Below, piece by piece: positions 16,342 through 23,862 of a stretch of 64,000 bases of DNA. Under the pieces are notes generated by a model, which was given only the letters and a program-made list of their open reading frames with translations, had not been told where the DNA came from and made no database searches. A program made the position numbers and the translations under genes. Source of the stretch: CAYGTO01 sp964352815 (GTDB lineage: Bacteria; Pseudomonadota; Alphaproteobacteria; Rickettsiales; UBA3002); NCBI GenBank assembly GCA_964352815.1, contig CAYGTO010000003.1, positions 1 to 64,000 on the forward strand, read 5' to 3'. Every line of letters starts with the position of its first letter. Position 1 is the stretch's first letter.

Positions 16342-16830
16342 ATGGCAGCAGTAATGCGTATGCAACGCGGTGGGCAGAAAAAACGCCCTTATTACCGCAT
16401 TGTGGTGGCCGATAAGCGCGCCCCACGTGATGGAAAATATATCGAAAAAGTAGGCACTTTTAACCCGATGGTTGCGAATGACAATCCGGAGCGTTTGGTG
16501 CTGGTGAAAGAGCGTATTGAGCATTGGCTCGGCGAAGGCGTGTTGCCATCGGAGCGTGTTCAAAAGTTGCTTGCGAAAGAAGGCATGGCGGAAGCACCAT
16601 CTTACGAAGGTAAGCCGCAGAAAGCGCGCAAGCGTCCAGACAAAAAGACCCGTAAAGAGTTGAAAACAGAAGCAGACGCAGACGCCGCGAAGCAGGCGGA
16701 AGAAGAAGCCAAGGCCGCAGCAGAAGCACCGGCTGAGGAAGCCCCTGCAGAGGAAGCAGCAGCCGAAGAGGCACCTGCGGAAGAAGCGAAAGAGGAAGCG
16801 GCTGACGCAGAAGAAGAAACTAAGGAGTAA
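16342..16830 (+). CDS. rpsP: 30S ribosomal protein S16 with acidic Ala/Glu tail
   Basis: Ribosomal protein S16. The core (residues 1-85) has the hallmark MRMQRGGQKKRPYYRIVVADKRAPRDGKYIEKVGTFNP and GALP-like EGVLPSERVQKLL. Residues about 95-162 form an extra low-complexity tail, first basic (KARKRPDKKTRKELK) then almost only Ala and Glu. Bacterial S16 is usually 80-90 residues; long Ala/Glu tails are known in some alphaproteobacteria. GAAGGAGAG precedes ATG 16342. First gene of the classical rpsP-rimM-trmD-rplS group, here separated from rimM by a repeat and a 22-residue ORF. Confidence 0.97.
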   Translation: MAAVMRMQRGGQKKRPYYRIVVADKRAPRDGKYIEKVGTFNPMVANDNPERLVLVKERIEHWLGEGVLPSERVQKLLAKEGMAEAPSYEGKPQKARKRPDKKTRKELKTEADADAAKQAEEEAKAAAEAPAEEAPAEEAAAEEAPAEEAKEEAADAEEETKE

Positions 16831-16835
16831 CCTTC

Positions 16836-16921
16836 GTCATCCTGAGCGTATGCGAAGGATCTATCGTGCGTGTGGCATCATCGATTCTTCGGTCAGGGCA
16901 TGGCCCTTCCCTCAGAATGAC
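16836..16921. repeat. GTCATCCTGAG...AATGACG element
   Basis: Two-hairpin element bounded by GTCAT and ATGAC, with GAGCGTATGCGAAGGATCT in the first half and GGGCATGGCCC in the second. It lies between rpsP and a 22-residue ORF. Confidence 0.6.
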
Positions 16922-16944
16922 GAAAACGGAACCAAGGAGTAGTC

Positions 16945-17013
16945 ATGGGCATTGAAATCGCCATTGCTGCAGTCGCATTGACCTTCGCCATTGTTGGCGC
17001 CTTTAATTACTAA
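16945..17013 (+). CDS. 22-residue predicted membrane peptide
   Basis: Very short ORF between rpsP and rimM, starting MGIEIAIAAVALTFAIVG and ending NY. It has a good ribosome site, AAGGAG, 6 nt before ATG 16945. Nearly the whole peptide is one hydrophobic helix, like other bacterial single-span microproteins. A GC-rich hairpin (17043-17063) follows. No family is recognised; the ribosome site and clean membrane-helix composition are the evidence. It could associate with a membrane complex, but no partner is indicated. Confidence 0.5.
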   Translation: MGIEIAIAAVALTFAIVGAFNY

Positions 17014-17042
17014 GGCTAGGCCAGGCACGCACGAAACATATG

Positions 17043-17063
17043 CAGCCCCGTTGGAAAACGGGG
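17043..17063 (+). terminator. GC-rich hairpin, possible terminator
   Basis: GCCCCGTT-GGA-AACGGGGC, perfect 8-bp stem 30 nt after the 22-residue ORF. There is no long T run, so it may only pause or protect RNA. Confidence 0.45.
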
Positions 17064-17181
17064 CCTCGTAGCCTTACGCTAGATCCCGGCTTTCGCCGGG
17101 ATTACTGTTTCTGGGTTCTTTATGATTGGACTGCGTCGCATTTTCTGACTAAAAAAACTTGCAGAACAACAGACTAAATTC

Positions 17182-17718
17182 ATGACATCTACCCCATCAG
17201 AACCCCTCCTCACCCTCGCGGTGATCACCGGTCCGCACGGTATTCGCGGCCAGGTCAAGGCCAAGCCCTTTACCGCATTTCCTGATGATATCCTCGCTTA
17301 TGGCCCGCTTTCCTCGAAAGACGGATCGCGGCAGTTTGAGTGCACCATCACCGGCGACGCAAAAGGCCAGCTGATTCTGTCGATCAAGGGCTCAGACTCG
17401 CGCAATGATGCGGACGCGCTCAAAGGCACCGAGCTGTGCGTGCCGCGCTCTGCCCTGCCCGAAGCAGAAGATGACGAGTTTTATATTAACGATTTGGTCG
17501 GCCTCACCGTCCAGCTGAGCGATGGCACCGCCCATGGCACGATCAAAGCCATGCATAATTTCGGCGCAGGCGACATTGTCGAGATCACACGGGCAAGTGA
17601 TGGCAAGAGCGAAATGCAGCCCTTCCTTAACAGCGCCTTCCCAGAGATTGATATGGAAAAGCGCACCCTCACCTTCCTCCCGCCTGAAACCATTGACGCG
17701 CGCGAGAATAAGGGATAG
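17182..17718 (+). CDS. rimM: 16S rRNA processing protein RimM
   Basis: 178-residue ribosome maturation factor RimM, which binds S19 and assists 30S head assembly. The N-terminal domain starts LLTLAVITGPHGIRGQVKAKPF, the family signature. The PRC-barrel domain contains DEFYINDLVGLTVQLSDGTAHGTIKAMHNFGAGDIVEI near residues 95-130. No strong ribosome site precedes ATG 17182. It is followed 9 nt later by trmD, the standard operon order. Confidence 0.96.
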   Translation: MTSTPSEPLLTLAVITGPHGIRGQVKAKPFTAFPDDILAYGPLSSKDGSRQFECTITGDAKGQLILSIKGSDSRNDADALKGTELCVPRSALPEAEDDEFYINDLVGLTVQLSDGTAHGTIKAMHNFGAGDIVEITRASDGKSEMQPFLNSAFPEIDMEKRTLTFLPPETIDARENKG

Positions 17719-17727
17719 GTCAGCGGC

Positions 17728-18492
17728 ATGCACATCACCGCCCTCACCCTCTTTCCTGAACTCTTCCCCGGACCGCTGGGCGCGTCACTGACCGGGCGGG
17801 CGCTGGAGGAAAACAAATGGTCGCTCGAGACCATCAACATTCGCGATTTTGGCCATGGCAAACATAGCGCCGTTGACGACACACCCTATGGCGGCGGGCC
17901 GGGCATGGTGATGCGCGCCGATGTGGTCGGGCCAGCGATTGACGCGGCCAAAGCTGCGCATCCGGACGCGCAGTTGATTTATTTCTCCCCGCGTGGGCAG
18001 CGCATTACACAGGAGATTATTAAAAAGCTCACCGGATTAGCCCCTCACCCAAACCCTCTCCCTGGGGAGAGGGGGCGCGAAGCGCGGGTGAGGGGCGAAC
18101 CAAATGACTTGATATTGTTGTGCGGCCGGTTCGAGGCGATTGATGAACGGATTATCAAACATTATCAGCCGCTTGAACTTTCCTTAGGCGATTTCGTCAT
18201 GACCGGCGGTGAGATGGCGGCTTATGCGCTGATCGATGCCTGCGTGCGCTTGCTTCCGGGCGTGGTTGGCGACGCAGAAAGCCTGGGCGAAGAAAGTTTC
18301 GGCCTGGCCGAAGATTATGCTTGCTTGCTCGAATATCCTCACTATAGTAAGCCCCCGATTTGGAACGGATTATCGGTTCCGGAAGTGTTGACCAGCGGCG
18401 ATCATGGAAAGATTGCTGAGTGGCGCAAGGCAGAAGCTGAAGCGATCACCAAGGTACGCCGACCGGAATTGTTAGAGAAATATAAAGGATAG
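17728..18492 (+). CDS. trmD: tRNA (guanine-N1)-methyltransferase TrmD with in-frame repeat
   Basis: TrmD methylates G37 of tRNAs using S-adenosylmethionine, preventing frameshifts. The 254-residue protein shows ITALTLFPELFPGPLG at the start, DDTPYGGGPGMVMR near residue 51, the trefoil-knot SAM-binding region LILLCGRFEAIDERI and LGDFVMTGGEMAAYALID, and YPHYSKPPIWNGLSVPEVLTSGDHGKIAEWR. Between ITQEIIKKLTG and NDLILLCGR lies an extra stretch of about 20 residues (APHPNPLPGERGREARVRG) encoded by a palindromic repeat at 18041-18095. It sits just before a conserved strand, presumably as a surface loop. Third gene of the rpsP-rimM-trmD-rplS group. Confidence 0.96.
   Translation: MHITALTLFPELFPGPLGASLTGRALEENKWSLETINIRDFGHGKHSAVDDTPYGGGPGMVMRADVVGPAIDAAKAAHPDAQLIYFSPRGQRITQEIIKKLTGLAPHPNPLPGERGREARVRGEPNDLILLCGRFEAIDERIIKHYQPLELSLGDFVMTGGEMAAYALIDACVRLLPGVVGDAESLGEESFGLAEDYACLLEYPHYSKPPIWNGLSVPEVLTSGDHGKIAEWRKAEAEAITKVRRPELLEKYKG
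18041..18095. repeat. CCCCTCACCC palindrome inside trmD
   Basis: CCCCTCACCC faces GGGTGAGGGG, and CCTCTCCC faces GGGAGAGGG inside. This resembles the known CCCCTCACCC/GGGTGAGGGG intergenic repeat seen in many proteobacteria. Here it is in frame in trmD. Confidence 0.9.
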
Positions 18493-18502
18493 GCAGGTCG
18501 CC

Positions 18503-19039
18503 ATGAATATTGTACAGAAAATTGAAGCCGCGGAACTAGAGCGCGTTAGCGAAAATAAGCGTATCGATGATTTCGATGCCGGTGATACGGTAAAAGTGAA
18601 TGTGCGTATTGTCGAAGGCGCGAATGAGCGTATCCAGGCGTTTGAAGGCGTGTGCATCGCGAAAAAAGACCGTGGCATCCATACCTCGTTCACCGTGCGT
18701 AAGCTGAGCCATGGCGAAGGCGTTGAGCGTATTTTCCCACTGTTTGGCCCGCGTATTGATTCGGTGGAACTGATCCGCCGCGGTGATGTGCGCCGTGCGA
18801 AACTTTACTATTTGCGTGGTCTGACCGGTAAGGCGGCACGTATTAAAGAGAAGACCGATTTCGGTAAGGTCGATCAGTCAGAGAAAGAGTCGAAGACGTC
18901 TAAATCTGCTGCGAAAAAAGCTGCGCGCGCTGAGAAGAAAGCGGCGAAAGAGGCGAATAAGGGCGAAAAGAAAGCGCGCAAAGGCGATAAGAAAGCCGCT
19001 GCCAAGCCTGAAGCTGAAGCGAAAAGCGACAAATCCTAA
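18503..19039 (+). CDS. rplS: 50S ribosomal protein L19 with basic Ala/Lys tail
   Basis: Ribosomal protein L19. The core (residues about 1-115) includes FDAGDTVKVNVRIVEGANERIQAFEGVCIAKKDRG, SFTVRKLSHGEGVERIFPLFGPRIDSVE and RRGDVRRAKLYYLRGLTGKAARIKEK. The remaining ~60 residues form a Lys/Ala-rich low-complexity tail (AARAEKKAAKEANKGEKKARKG) not found in the 115-residue E. coli protein. It starts 10 nt after trmD. A GTCAT/ATGAC palindromic element (19044-19112) follows. Confidence 0.97.
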   Translation: MNIVQKIEAAELERVSENKRIDDFDAGDTVKVNVRIVEGANERIQAFEGVCIAKKDRGIHTSFTVRKLSHGEGVERIFPLFGPRIDSVELIRRGDVRRAKLYYLRGLTGKAARIKEKTDFGKVDQSEKESKTSKSAAKKAARAEKKAAKEANKGEKKARKGDKKAAAKPEAEAKSDKS

Positions 19040-19043
19040 TTAT

Positions 19044-19112
19044 GTCATCCCGGCGAACGCCGGGATCTAGCATCCACATTTCAAAAAAGATTCCGGCTTC
19101 CGCCGGAATGAC
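19044..19112. repeat. R4 two-hairpin element after rplS
   Basis: GTCATCCCGGCG...CGCCGGGATC, then ATTCCGGC...GCCGGAATGAC. It may double as a terminator for the ribosomal operon. Same plan as the elements inside resB. Confidence 0.85.
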
Positions 19113-19115
19113 GAG

Positions 19116-19583
19116 ATGAACAAGAATCCTACCAAGCAGTGGAATGAACGGCGGTTTTACAAACTTAGCCTTCTGCTGCCCGTTTTATTTCCCATTATGT
19201 TAGTGATGTTCGTCATCCCTATTGCCGTTATTTATGCAATGGTGACGGGTGAAACCGTAGATAGTTTTTTGGAAACAGATATTGGCTATGTGCTTCTATG
19301 GATCACGCTAACCTTTGTCGGAGGCATCATATTAGCATCTTTTATATATTTGTTATGTGTTCCTATTGGTCTGCTCATTACACGAAATTGGTCCATGTTT
19401 GCATTTAAACTCTGGGGAATTTCACTCCCCATTCAGCTCACTGGGTTATCATACGCACTCTATGGTGAAGCATGGTTGGCACTTGGGCTTCTTGTTGGCT
19501 ACTTCTACGTTGCACTGGCCTTCGCAATCGGCTATTTCAAAAAGCGGTATCATTTGAAACATGGGACGTATGTTGGTGGGTAG
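19116..19583 (+). CDS. hypothetical four-helix membrane protein
   Basis: 155-residue integral membrane protein with hydrophobic segments near residues 18-42, 55-85, 95-118 and 118-145, and charged ends (KNPTKQWNERRFYK; FKKRYHLKHGTYVGG). No family is recognised and no catalytic motif is visible. ATG 19116 directly follows the R4 element (GACGAG ATG), whose end may provide a weak ribosome site. The function is unknown. Confidence 0.65.
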   Translation: MNKNPTKQWNERRFYKLSLLLPVLFPIMLVMFVIPIAVIYAMVTGETVDSFLETDIGYVLLWITLTFVGGIILASFIYLLCVPIGLLITRNWSMFAFKLWGISLPIQLTGLSYALYGEAWLALGLLVGYFYVALAFAIGYFKKRYHLKHGTYVGG

Positions 19584-19598
19584 CCATCTTCGCCCCAT

Positions 19599-19669
19599 GT
19601 CATTGCACGATTTATTCGGGCAATCCAACCAAAAAACTCTTGGATTACCCGGACAAGCCAGGTAATGAC
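19599..19669. repeat. R4/R6 element before leuC
   Basis: Bounded by GTCAT and ATGAC, with a TTGGATTACCCGG...CCAGGTAATGAC half. Close to the element at 38737-38808. It lies immediately before the leuC ribosome site. Confidence 0.75.
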
Positions 19670-19675
19670 AAGGAC

Positions 19676-21085
19676 ATGAACACCAAAACCCTCTACGATA
19701 AAATCTTTGACGCTCACCTCGTGCATGAGGCCGAGGATGGCACCTGCCTGCTCTATATCGACCGGCAGATGATTCATGAAGTGACCAGCCCGCAAGCTTT
19801 TGAAGGGCTGCGCATGGCGGGGCGGACGCCGCGTCATCCCGAAGCACAGCTCGCGGTGGCGGATCACAATGTGCCGACCACGCCCGACCGCGCGCAGGGG
19901 ATTAAGGATGAAACCTCGCGCATTCAGGTCGAGACGCTCGAGAAAAACTGCGAAGAATTCGGCATCACCTATTTCAAAATGGACGATCTGCGTCAGGGCA
20001 TCGTGCATATTGTCGGCCCGGAACAAGGCTTCACCCAGCCCGGCATGACGATTGTTTGCGGCGATTCACATACCTCCACCCATGGCGCGTTTGGCGCGCT
20101 GGCCTTTGGTATTGGGACGAGCGAAGTGGAACATGTGCTGGCAACGCAAACGCTGATTCAAAAACGCGCCAAGAATTTGCTCGTCAAGATTGAAGGTGAG
20201 CTTGGGCACTATGTCACCGCGAAAGACATTACCCTCGCGGTGATTGGCAAAATCGGCACGGCTGGCGGCACCGGCTATGTCATTGAATATGCCGGCTCGG
20301 CGATCCGCAATCTGTCGATGGAAGGGCGGATGACCGTGTGTAATATGAGCATCGAGGCAGGCGCGCGCGCAGGCCTGATCGCGCCGGATGAAAAAACCTT
20401 TGACTATTTGAAAGGCCGCCCGATGGCACCGCAAGGGGCGGATTGGGAGAAGGCCGTCGCCTATTGGAATACGCTGCCCGCGGATGACGGCGCGCACTAT
20501 GATGTGGTGGTCGAGTTGGATGCCAGCGAGATTGCGCCGCAAGTCACCTGGGGCACCAGCCCGCAAGATGTGCTGCCAATCACCGGTCAAGTCCCCTCGC
20601 CTGACAGTTTTGATACCGGCCGCAAGGAAGCGGTTGAGCGCTCGCTCAATTATATGGGCCTCAGCGCCGGCACGAAACTCACCGATGTGCCGATTGATAA
20701 AGTGTTTATCGGCTCTTGCACCAATGGCCGGATTGAAGATTTGCGCGAAGTGGCGAAGCTGGCCGAGGGCAGAAAAGTTGCGAGCAATGTGAGGCTCGCC
20801 ATGGTGGTGCCGGGATCGGGCCTGGTGAAACAGCAAGCCGAAGCGGAAGGGCTGGACAAAATTTTTGTTGCTGCCGGCTTTGAGTGGCGCGAGCCGGGCT
20901 GTTCGATGTGCCTCGCGATGAATGCGGACAAGCTCGAGGAAGGGGAGCGCTGCGCCTCGACCTCAAACCGGAATTTCGAAGGCCGCCAAGGCCGCGGCGG
21001 GCGCACTCATCTGATGAGCCCGGCCATGGCAACGGCTGCCGCGATCACCGGCAAGCTTGCCGATGTTCGGAAACTGGCGGGTTAG
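19676..21085 (+). CDS. leuC: 3-isopropylmalate dehydratase large subunit
   Basis: LeuC, 469 residues, forms the isopropylmalate isomerase with LeuD for the second step of leucine synthesis and holds a [4Fe-4S] cluster. Family stretches: HLVHEAEDGTCLLYIDRQMIHEVTSPQAFEGLR, VCGDSHTSTHGAFGALAFGIGTSEVEHVLATQ, FIGSCTNGRIEDLREVAKL and GCSMCLAMNADKLEEGERCASTSNRNFEGRQG. The cluster cysteines lie in SCTNGR and GCSMC. ATG 19676 (after AAGGAC) fits homologues; the frame extends upstream through the repeat. leuD lies 1.7 kb downstream, separated by a convergent gene and two small genes, an unusual spacing. Confidence 0.97.
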   Translation: MNTKTLYDKIFDAHLVHEAEDGTCLLYIDRQMIHEVTSPQAFEGLRMAGRTPRHPEAQLAVADHNVPTTPDRAQGIKDETSRIQVETLEKNCEEFGITYFKMDDLRQGIVHIVGPEQGFTQPGMTIVCGDSHTSTHGAFGALAFGIGTSEVEHVLATQTLIQKRAKNLLVKIEGELGHYVTAKDITLAVIGKIGTAGGTGYVIEYAGSAIRNLSMEGRMTVCNMSIEAGARAGLIAPDEKTFDYLKGRPMAPQGADWEKAVAYWNTLPADDGAHYDVVVELDASEIAPQVTWGTSPQDVLPITGQVPSPDSFDTGRKEAVERSLNYMGLSAGTKLTDVPIDKVFIGSCTNGRIEDLREVAKLAEGRKVASNVRLAMVVPGSGLVKQQAEAEGLDKIFVAAGFEWREPGCSMCLAMNADKLEEGERCASTSNRNFEGRQGRGGRTHLMSPAMATAAAITGKLADVRKLAG

Positions 21086-22005
21086 GCAGCGCCTAACGAA
21101 TGTAATGGCGCTTCCTGAACAGTGCCATCTACTTGCGCGCCGTCTGCCACGGGTGACGGCTCTAATAGTTTCTTCATCGCTTTCAGATAACCATCGAACG
21201 TTTTGTACCCGATTTGTTTTGCCATCTCACCGCGAAACCGCTGAGACTTAATCATGTCGCCCCTAATGCCTTGCACCTCATCACACATAACTTTGTATAT
21301 ATCTTTGATAATCTGCGCTGCTTGTGCGGCGTCTTGCACCACTCCATACGCCACAAGCTCTTCCGGTGTCGCCACGCGCATTTTATGGATGTCGACCTGC
21401 GCTGCCTTCACCGCATCCGTGCGACTCATATTCTGTGCCACTTCCATGGTTAAGGCAGAAGCTTTCTCGGCATCTTTTTGCTCAATCTCGCCGAAAAGGG
21501 GCTGATCCACACCAAGCATACGGAAGACCAGGCCACGAATATTTTCATTGATCTGATCTTTCGGAATAGCATTAAAATATTCGTCAATCAGCATTTCCAC
21601 TTCTCCTCCTCGTGACGATTGAAGCGCCATACGCACACGCCCCATCGCAGGGAGATATCCGGCCTGTGCAAACACGTCATCAGCCATATCACCTATCGAT
21701 TGCCTTTCATAATACGACAAGGTGAGAGGAATTTGCGCGAATGCCCAGTCATCAAGATGGACTGGTCCCTGACCCTCTAAAAAACCAATCTCCAACACAT
21801 TGGCGAAGGCGAATTGTTCCTTTTTTGGGGGCAGGTACGCATGACTCCCAGCCTGTTTGATACAGTCGCCTGTTTCGCATCCTTCTTTCACTGCAGAAAG
21901 GTAAACATCCTTCTTTCCAGCCAGCGTAAGAAACGCCCGCGACATCTGCATAGGGATAGATTGGGTTGTTTGTAGTAGTTTTAATTCGTCTTCACGGTCC
22001 ATCAT
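21082..22005 (-). CDS. Pho-box-controlled hypothetical protein, about 307 aa
   Basis: Soluble helical protein with no recognised family. It has a short cysteine pair (CETGDCIKQAGSH) near residue 47 and a helical C-terminal half (KDIYKVMCDEVQGIRGDMIKSQRFRGEMAKQIGYKTFDGYLKAMKKLL). ATG 22005 or 22002 (tandem ATGATG after GATGAGAG) is chosen because the upstream Pho box and -10 (22031-22075) overlap the longer frame. Its stop overlaps the leuC stop from the opposite strand by 4 nt, so it is packed tail-to-tail with a biosynthetic gene. PhoB control is inferred. Function unknown. Confidence 0.7.
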   Translation of the reverse strand: MMDREDELKLLQTTQSIPMQMSRAFLTLAGKKDVYLSAVKEGCETGDCIKQAGSHAYLPPKKEQFAFANVLEIGFLEGQGPVHLDDWAFAQIPLTLSYYERQSIGDMADDVFAQAGYLPAMGRVRMALQSSRGGEVEMLIDEYFNAIPKDQINENIRGLVFRMLGVDQPLFGEIEQKDAEKASALTMEVAQNMSRTDAVKAAQVDIHKMRVATPEELVAYGVVQDAAQAAQIIKDIYKVMCDEVQGIRGDMIKSQRFRGEMAKQIGYKTFDGYLKAMKKLLEPSPVADGAQVDGTVQEAPLHSLGAA

Positions 22006-22030
22006 TCTCTCATCAATTAAATGAAACGAT

Positions 22031-22075
22031 ACCATAGCGCACTGTCTGAGACATTGCATGACAGTTTGATGACAA
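22031..22075 (-). promoter_or_regulatory. Pho box and -10 for the 22005 gene
   Basis: Minus strand: TTGTCATCAAACTGTCAT (22058-22075), a 21-nt spacer, then TATGGT (22031-22036). One extra helical turn separates box and -10 compared with the phoA-type layout. Confidence 0.8.
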
Positions 22076-22140
22076 TTGGTTCAGCTTGACGGGTGCTAAA
22101 AACACTGCCAGACTTCTCTTCGCATCACACGGAGGAGCAT

Positions 22141-22299
22141 ATGTCATTTTTTAGCAGTTTATTTTCTTGGTTTTCCAAAGCCCGTCGCCGCGAGCGGTTA
22201 AACCGCGAATGGCCTAGCCACGCCCATTCTGGCCACCGCGCTGCCGACCCAAAAGACGGCATCCCAATGGACCCGGACGCACCGCACAAACCTTCATAG
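22141..22299 (+). CDS. small hypothetical protein, 52 aa
   Basis: 52-residue protein beginning with an amphipathic or membrane-associating stretch (MSFFSSLFSWFSKARRRERLNREW) and ending in a His/Pro/Asp-rich tail (SGHRAADPKDGIPMDPDAPHKPS). An excellent ribosome site, GGAGGAG, precedes ATG 22141. It lies 10 nt before the 153-residue membrane protein gene and probably shares its transcript with that gene and leuD. No family is recognised. The aromatic-rich N-terminus followed by arginines suggests peripheral membrane binding. Confidence 0.65.
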   Translation: MSFFSSLFSWFSKARRRERLNREWPSHAHSGHRAADPKDGIPMDPDAPHKPS

Positions 22300-22309
22300 G
22301 TACGACGCA

Positions 22310-22771
22310 ATGAAAAATGTACTCATGATCGTTGGAGCCGTGTTTCTCATCGGCCTCATCGGGGGAGGCGTCTGGATCGCCAGCATGATCTCAAAAGGTG
22401 CTGAACTAGACGCTTCCTCACGCGCGTTTGTGGAAGAGAAAATTCCTGAACTTGCGCGAAATAAATGGTATGGCCCCTATATGAGGCCGCTCGCACACAG
22501 TGCGTTTATGGAAGCCGTCTCCATGGAAGATTGGCAGCGCATCTCGACGCTTTATTGGCAAAAGCTGGGCATGCTGAACGATTATGGTCCATGCGAAGGG
22601 CAAGCGACGATGAATTACACGCCAGAGGGTGAAGAAATCAGCGCCGAATATGTCTGCGACGCGCGCTTTGAAAAAGCTAATGCAACCATTGAACTCCGCC
22701 TTTTTATTGAGAATAATGACTGGAAATTGGTCAACATATCGGTTAATTCTCCTGTGTTCTTGAATCAGTAA
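22310..22771 (+). CDS. hypothetical single-span membrane protein, 153 aa
   Basis: 153 residues: an N-terminal membrane anchor (VLMIVGAVFLIGLIGGGVWIASMI, residues 4-27) and an extracytoplasmic domain of about 125 residues with two cysteines (GPCEGQ, EYVCDAR) that could form a disulfide. The end (IELRLFIENNDWKLVNISVNSP) resembles small NTF2-like or cystatin-like sheets, but no family is certain. It lies between the 52-residue gene and leuD (8 nt), so it is likely co-transcribed with leuD. Function unknown. Confidence 0.7.
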   Translation: MKNVLMIVGAVFLIGLIGGGVWIASMISKGAELDASSRAFVEEKIPELARNKWYGPYMRPLAHSAFMEAVSMEDWQRISTLYWQKLGMLNDYGPCEGQATMNYTPEGEEISAEYVCDARFEKANATIELRLFIENNDWKLVNISVNSPVFLNQ

Positions 22772-22779
22772 GGAGAAAC

Positions 22780-23388
22780 ATGGAATCATTCACGAAACAT
22801 ACGGGCCGCGCGGCGCCCTTGCCCTTGATCAATGTCGATACGGACATGATCATTCCGAAGCAGTTTCTGAAAACGATTAAGCGCACCGGCCTTGGCGCGA
22901 ATCTGTTTGACGAAATGCGCTTCACGAAAGACGGCGCGGAAATTCCGGAATTTGTACTGAATCAAGAAGCCTATCGCAGCGCATCCGTGCTGATCAGCGG
23001 CGATAATTTTGGCTGCGGCTCGAGCCGTGAGCATGCGCCTTGGGCATTGCTGGATTTTGGTATTCGCTGCGTGATTGCGCCGAGCTATGCCGATATTTTC
23101 TATAATAATTGCTTCAAGAATGGGATCTTGCCAATCGCATTGCCAAACAATCAGGTGGACGCGCTGACGCAAGTCGCTGCTAACCCGGATAATGAAATTA
23201 CGATCGATTTAGAAAGCCAAAAAATCCGCGCGATGAATGTCGAATATGATTTTGATGTCGATCCGTTTCGTAAACATTGCCTAATGAACGGGCTCGATGA
23301 TATTGGTCTAACGCTCGAGAAAGCCGTATCGATCGATGCGTATGAAACGCAGCGTAAAAGCGAAACCCCATGGCTGTTCGCGAGCTAA
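22780..23388 (+). CDS. leuD: 3-isopropylmalate dehydratase small subunit
   Basis: LeuD, 202 residues, swivelling-domain partner of LeuC. Signature regions: LINVDTDMIIPKQFLKTIKRTGLG, SGDNFGCGSSREHAPWALLDFGIRCVIAPSYADIFYNNCFKNGILPI and DPFRKHCLMNGLDDIGLTLE. A strong ribosome site AAGGAG precedes ATG 22780. The length matches the family. The next gene starts 4 nt after its stop. Confidence 0.97.
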   Translation: MESFTKHTGRAAPLPLINVDTDMIIPKQFLKTIKRTGLGANLFDEMRFTKDGAEIPEFVLNQEAYRSASVLISGDNFGCGSSREHAPWALLDFGIRCVIAPSYADIFYNNCFKNGILPIALPNNQVDALTQVAANPDNEITIDLESQKIRAMNVEYDFDVDPFRKHCLMNGLDDIGLTLEKAVSIDAYETQRKSETPWLFAS

Positions 23389-23392
23389 AGTG

Positions 23393-23818
23393 ATGCGGTG
23401 GCTGGTTCCGATCGCTCTATTGCTTGCGCTTACAAGCTGCAGCAGCCGGACCTTCGTCACCACCTCAACCATTAAAACCACCGCAGCGAAATGCGAAGTG
23501 ACACACCCGCTAATCTCACGCGCCTGGTTAAACTGCATCAATGCGCAGCTGGAGCCGATCTATGCGAACACGGAGACCCGTGTCATCACTTCAGACAGCG
23601 CCTTATCGGTGATGGAGTCGGCCGGGCTGCTCGTCGCCAATGTTGAAAAACACCAACTTTCTCGTAAGGATGCGCGCGGGCGCTTCACCAAGCTGCTCGA
23701 GACATTTCATCAAGAGGAGCGCCGGCAAGAAGAGATCCGTCGTCGCCATCATGAGGATTTTGTCCGCAACCGGCCTGTCGCGTGCCGCCCATTCGGTCAC
23801 AGCTTTACATGCTTCTAA
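23393..23818 (+). CDS. hypothetical lipoprotein, 141 aa
   Basis: 141-residue predicted lipoprotein. ATG 23393 opens MRWLVPIALLLALTSC, a lipoprotein signal with lipobox LTSC, giving acylated Cys16. The mature part has a cysteine pair in SRAWLNCINA / AKCEVTHP, a charged coiled stretch (ETFHQEERRQEEIRRRHHEDF) and a cysteine-containing end (VACRPFGHSFTCF). The frame extends to 23336 inside leuD, but the lipoprotein signal fixes the start. It lies between leuD and leuB. The function is unknown. Confidence 0.7.
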   Translation: MRWLVPIALLLALTSCSSRTFVTTSTIKTTAAKCEVTHPLISRAWLNCINAQLEPIYANTETRVITSDSALSVMESAGLLVANVEKHQLSRKDARGRFTKLLETFHQEERRQEEIRRRHHEDFVRNRPVACRPFGHSFTCF

Positions 23819-23862
23819 CGATCGGCTAAAAGGGCCTTTCAACTGAACAACGAGACGCTATT

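Noticed and set aside
20066..20836. 256-codon minus ORF opposite leuC
   Set aside because: Mirror of the well conserved leuC frame; no start signals.
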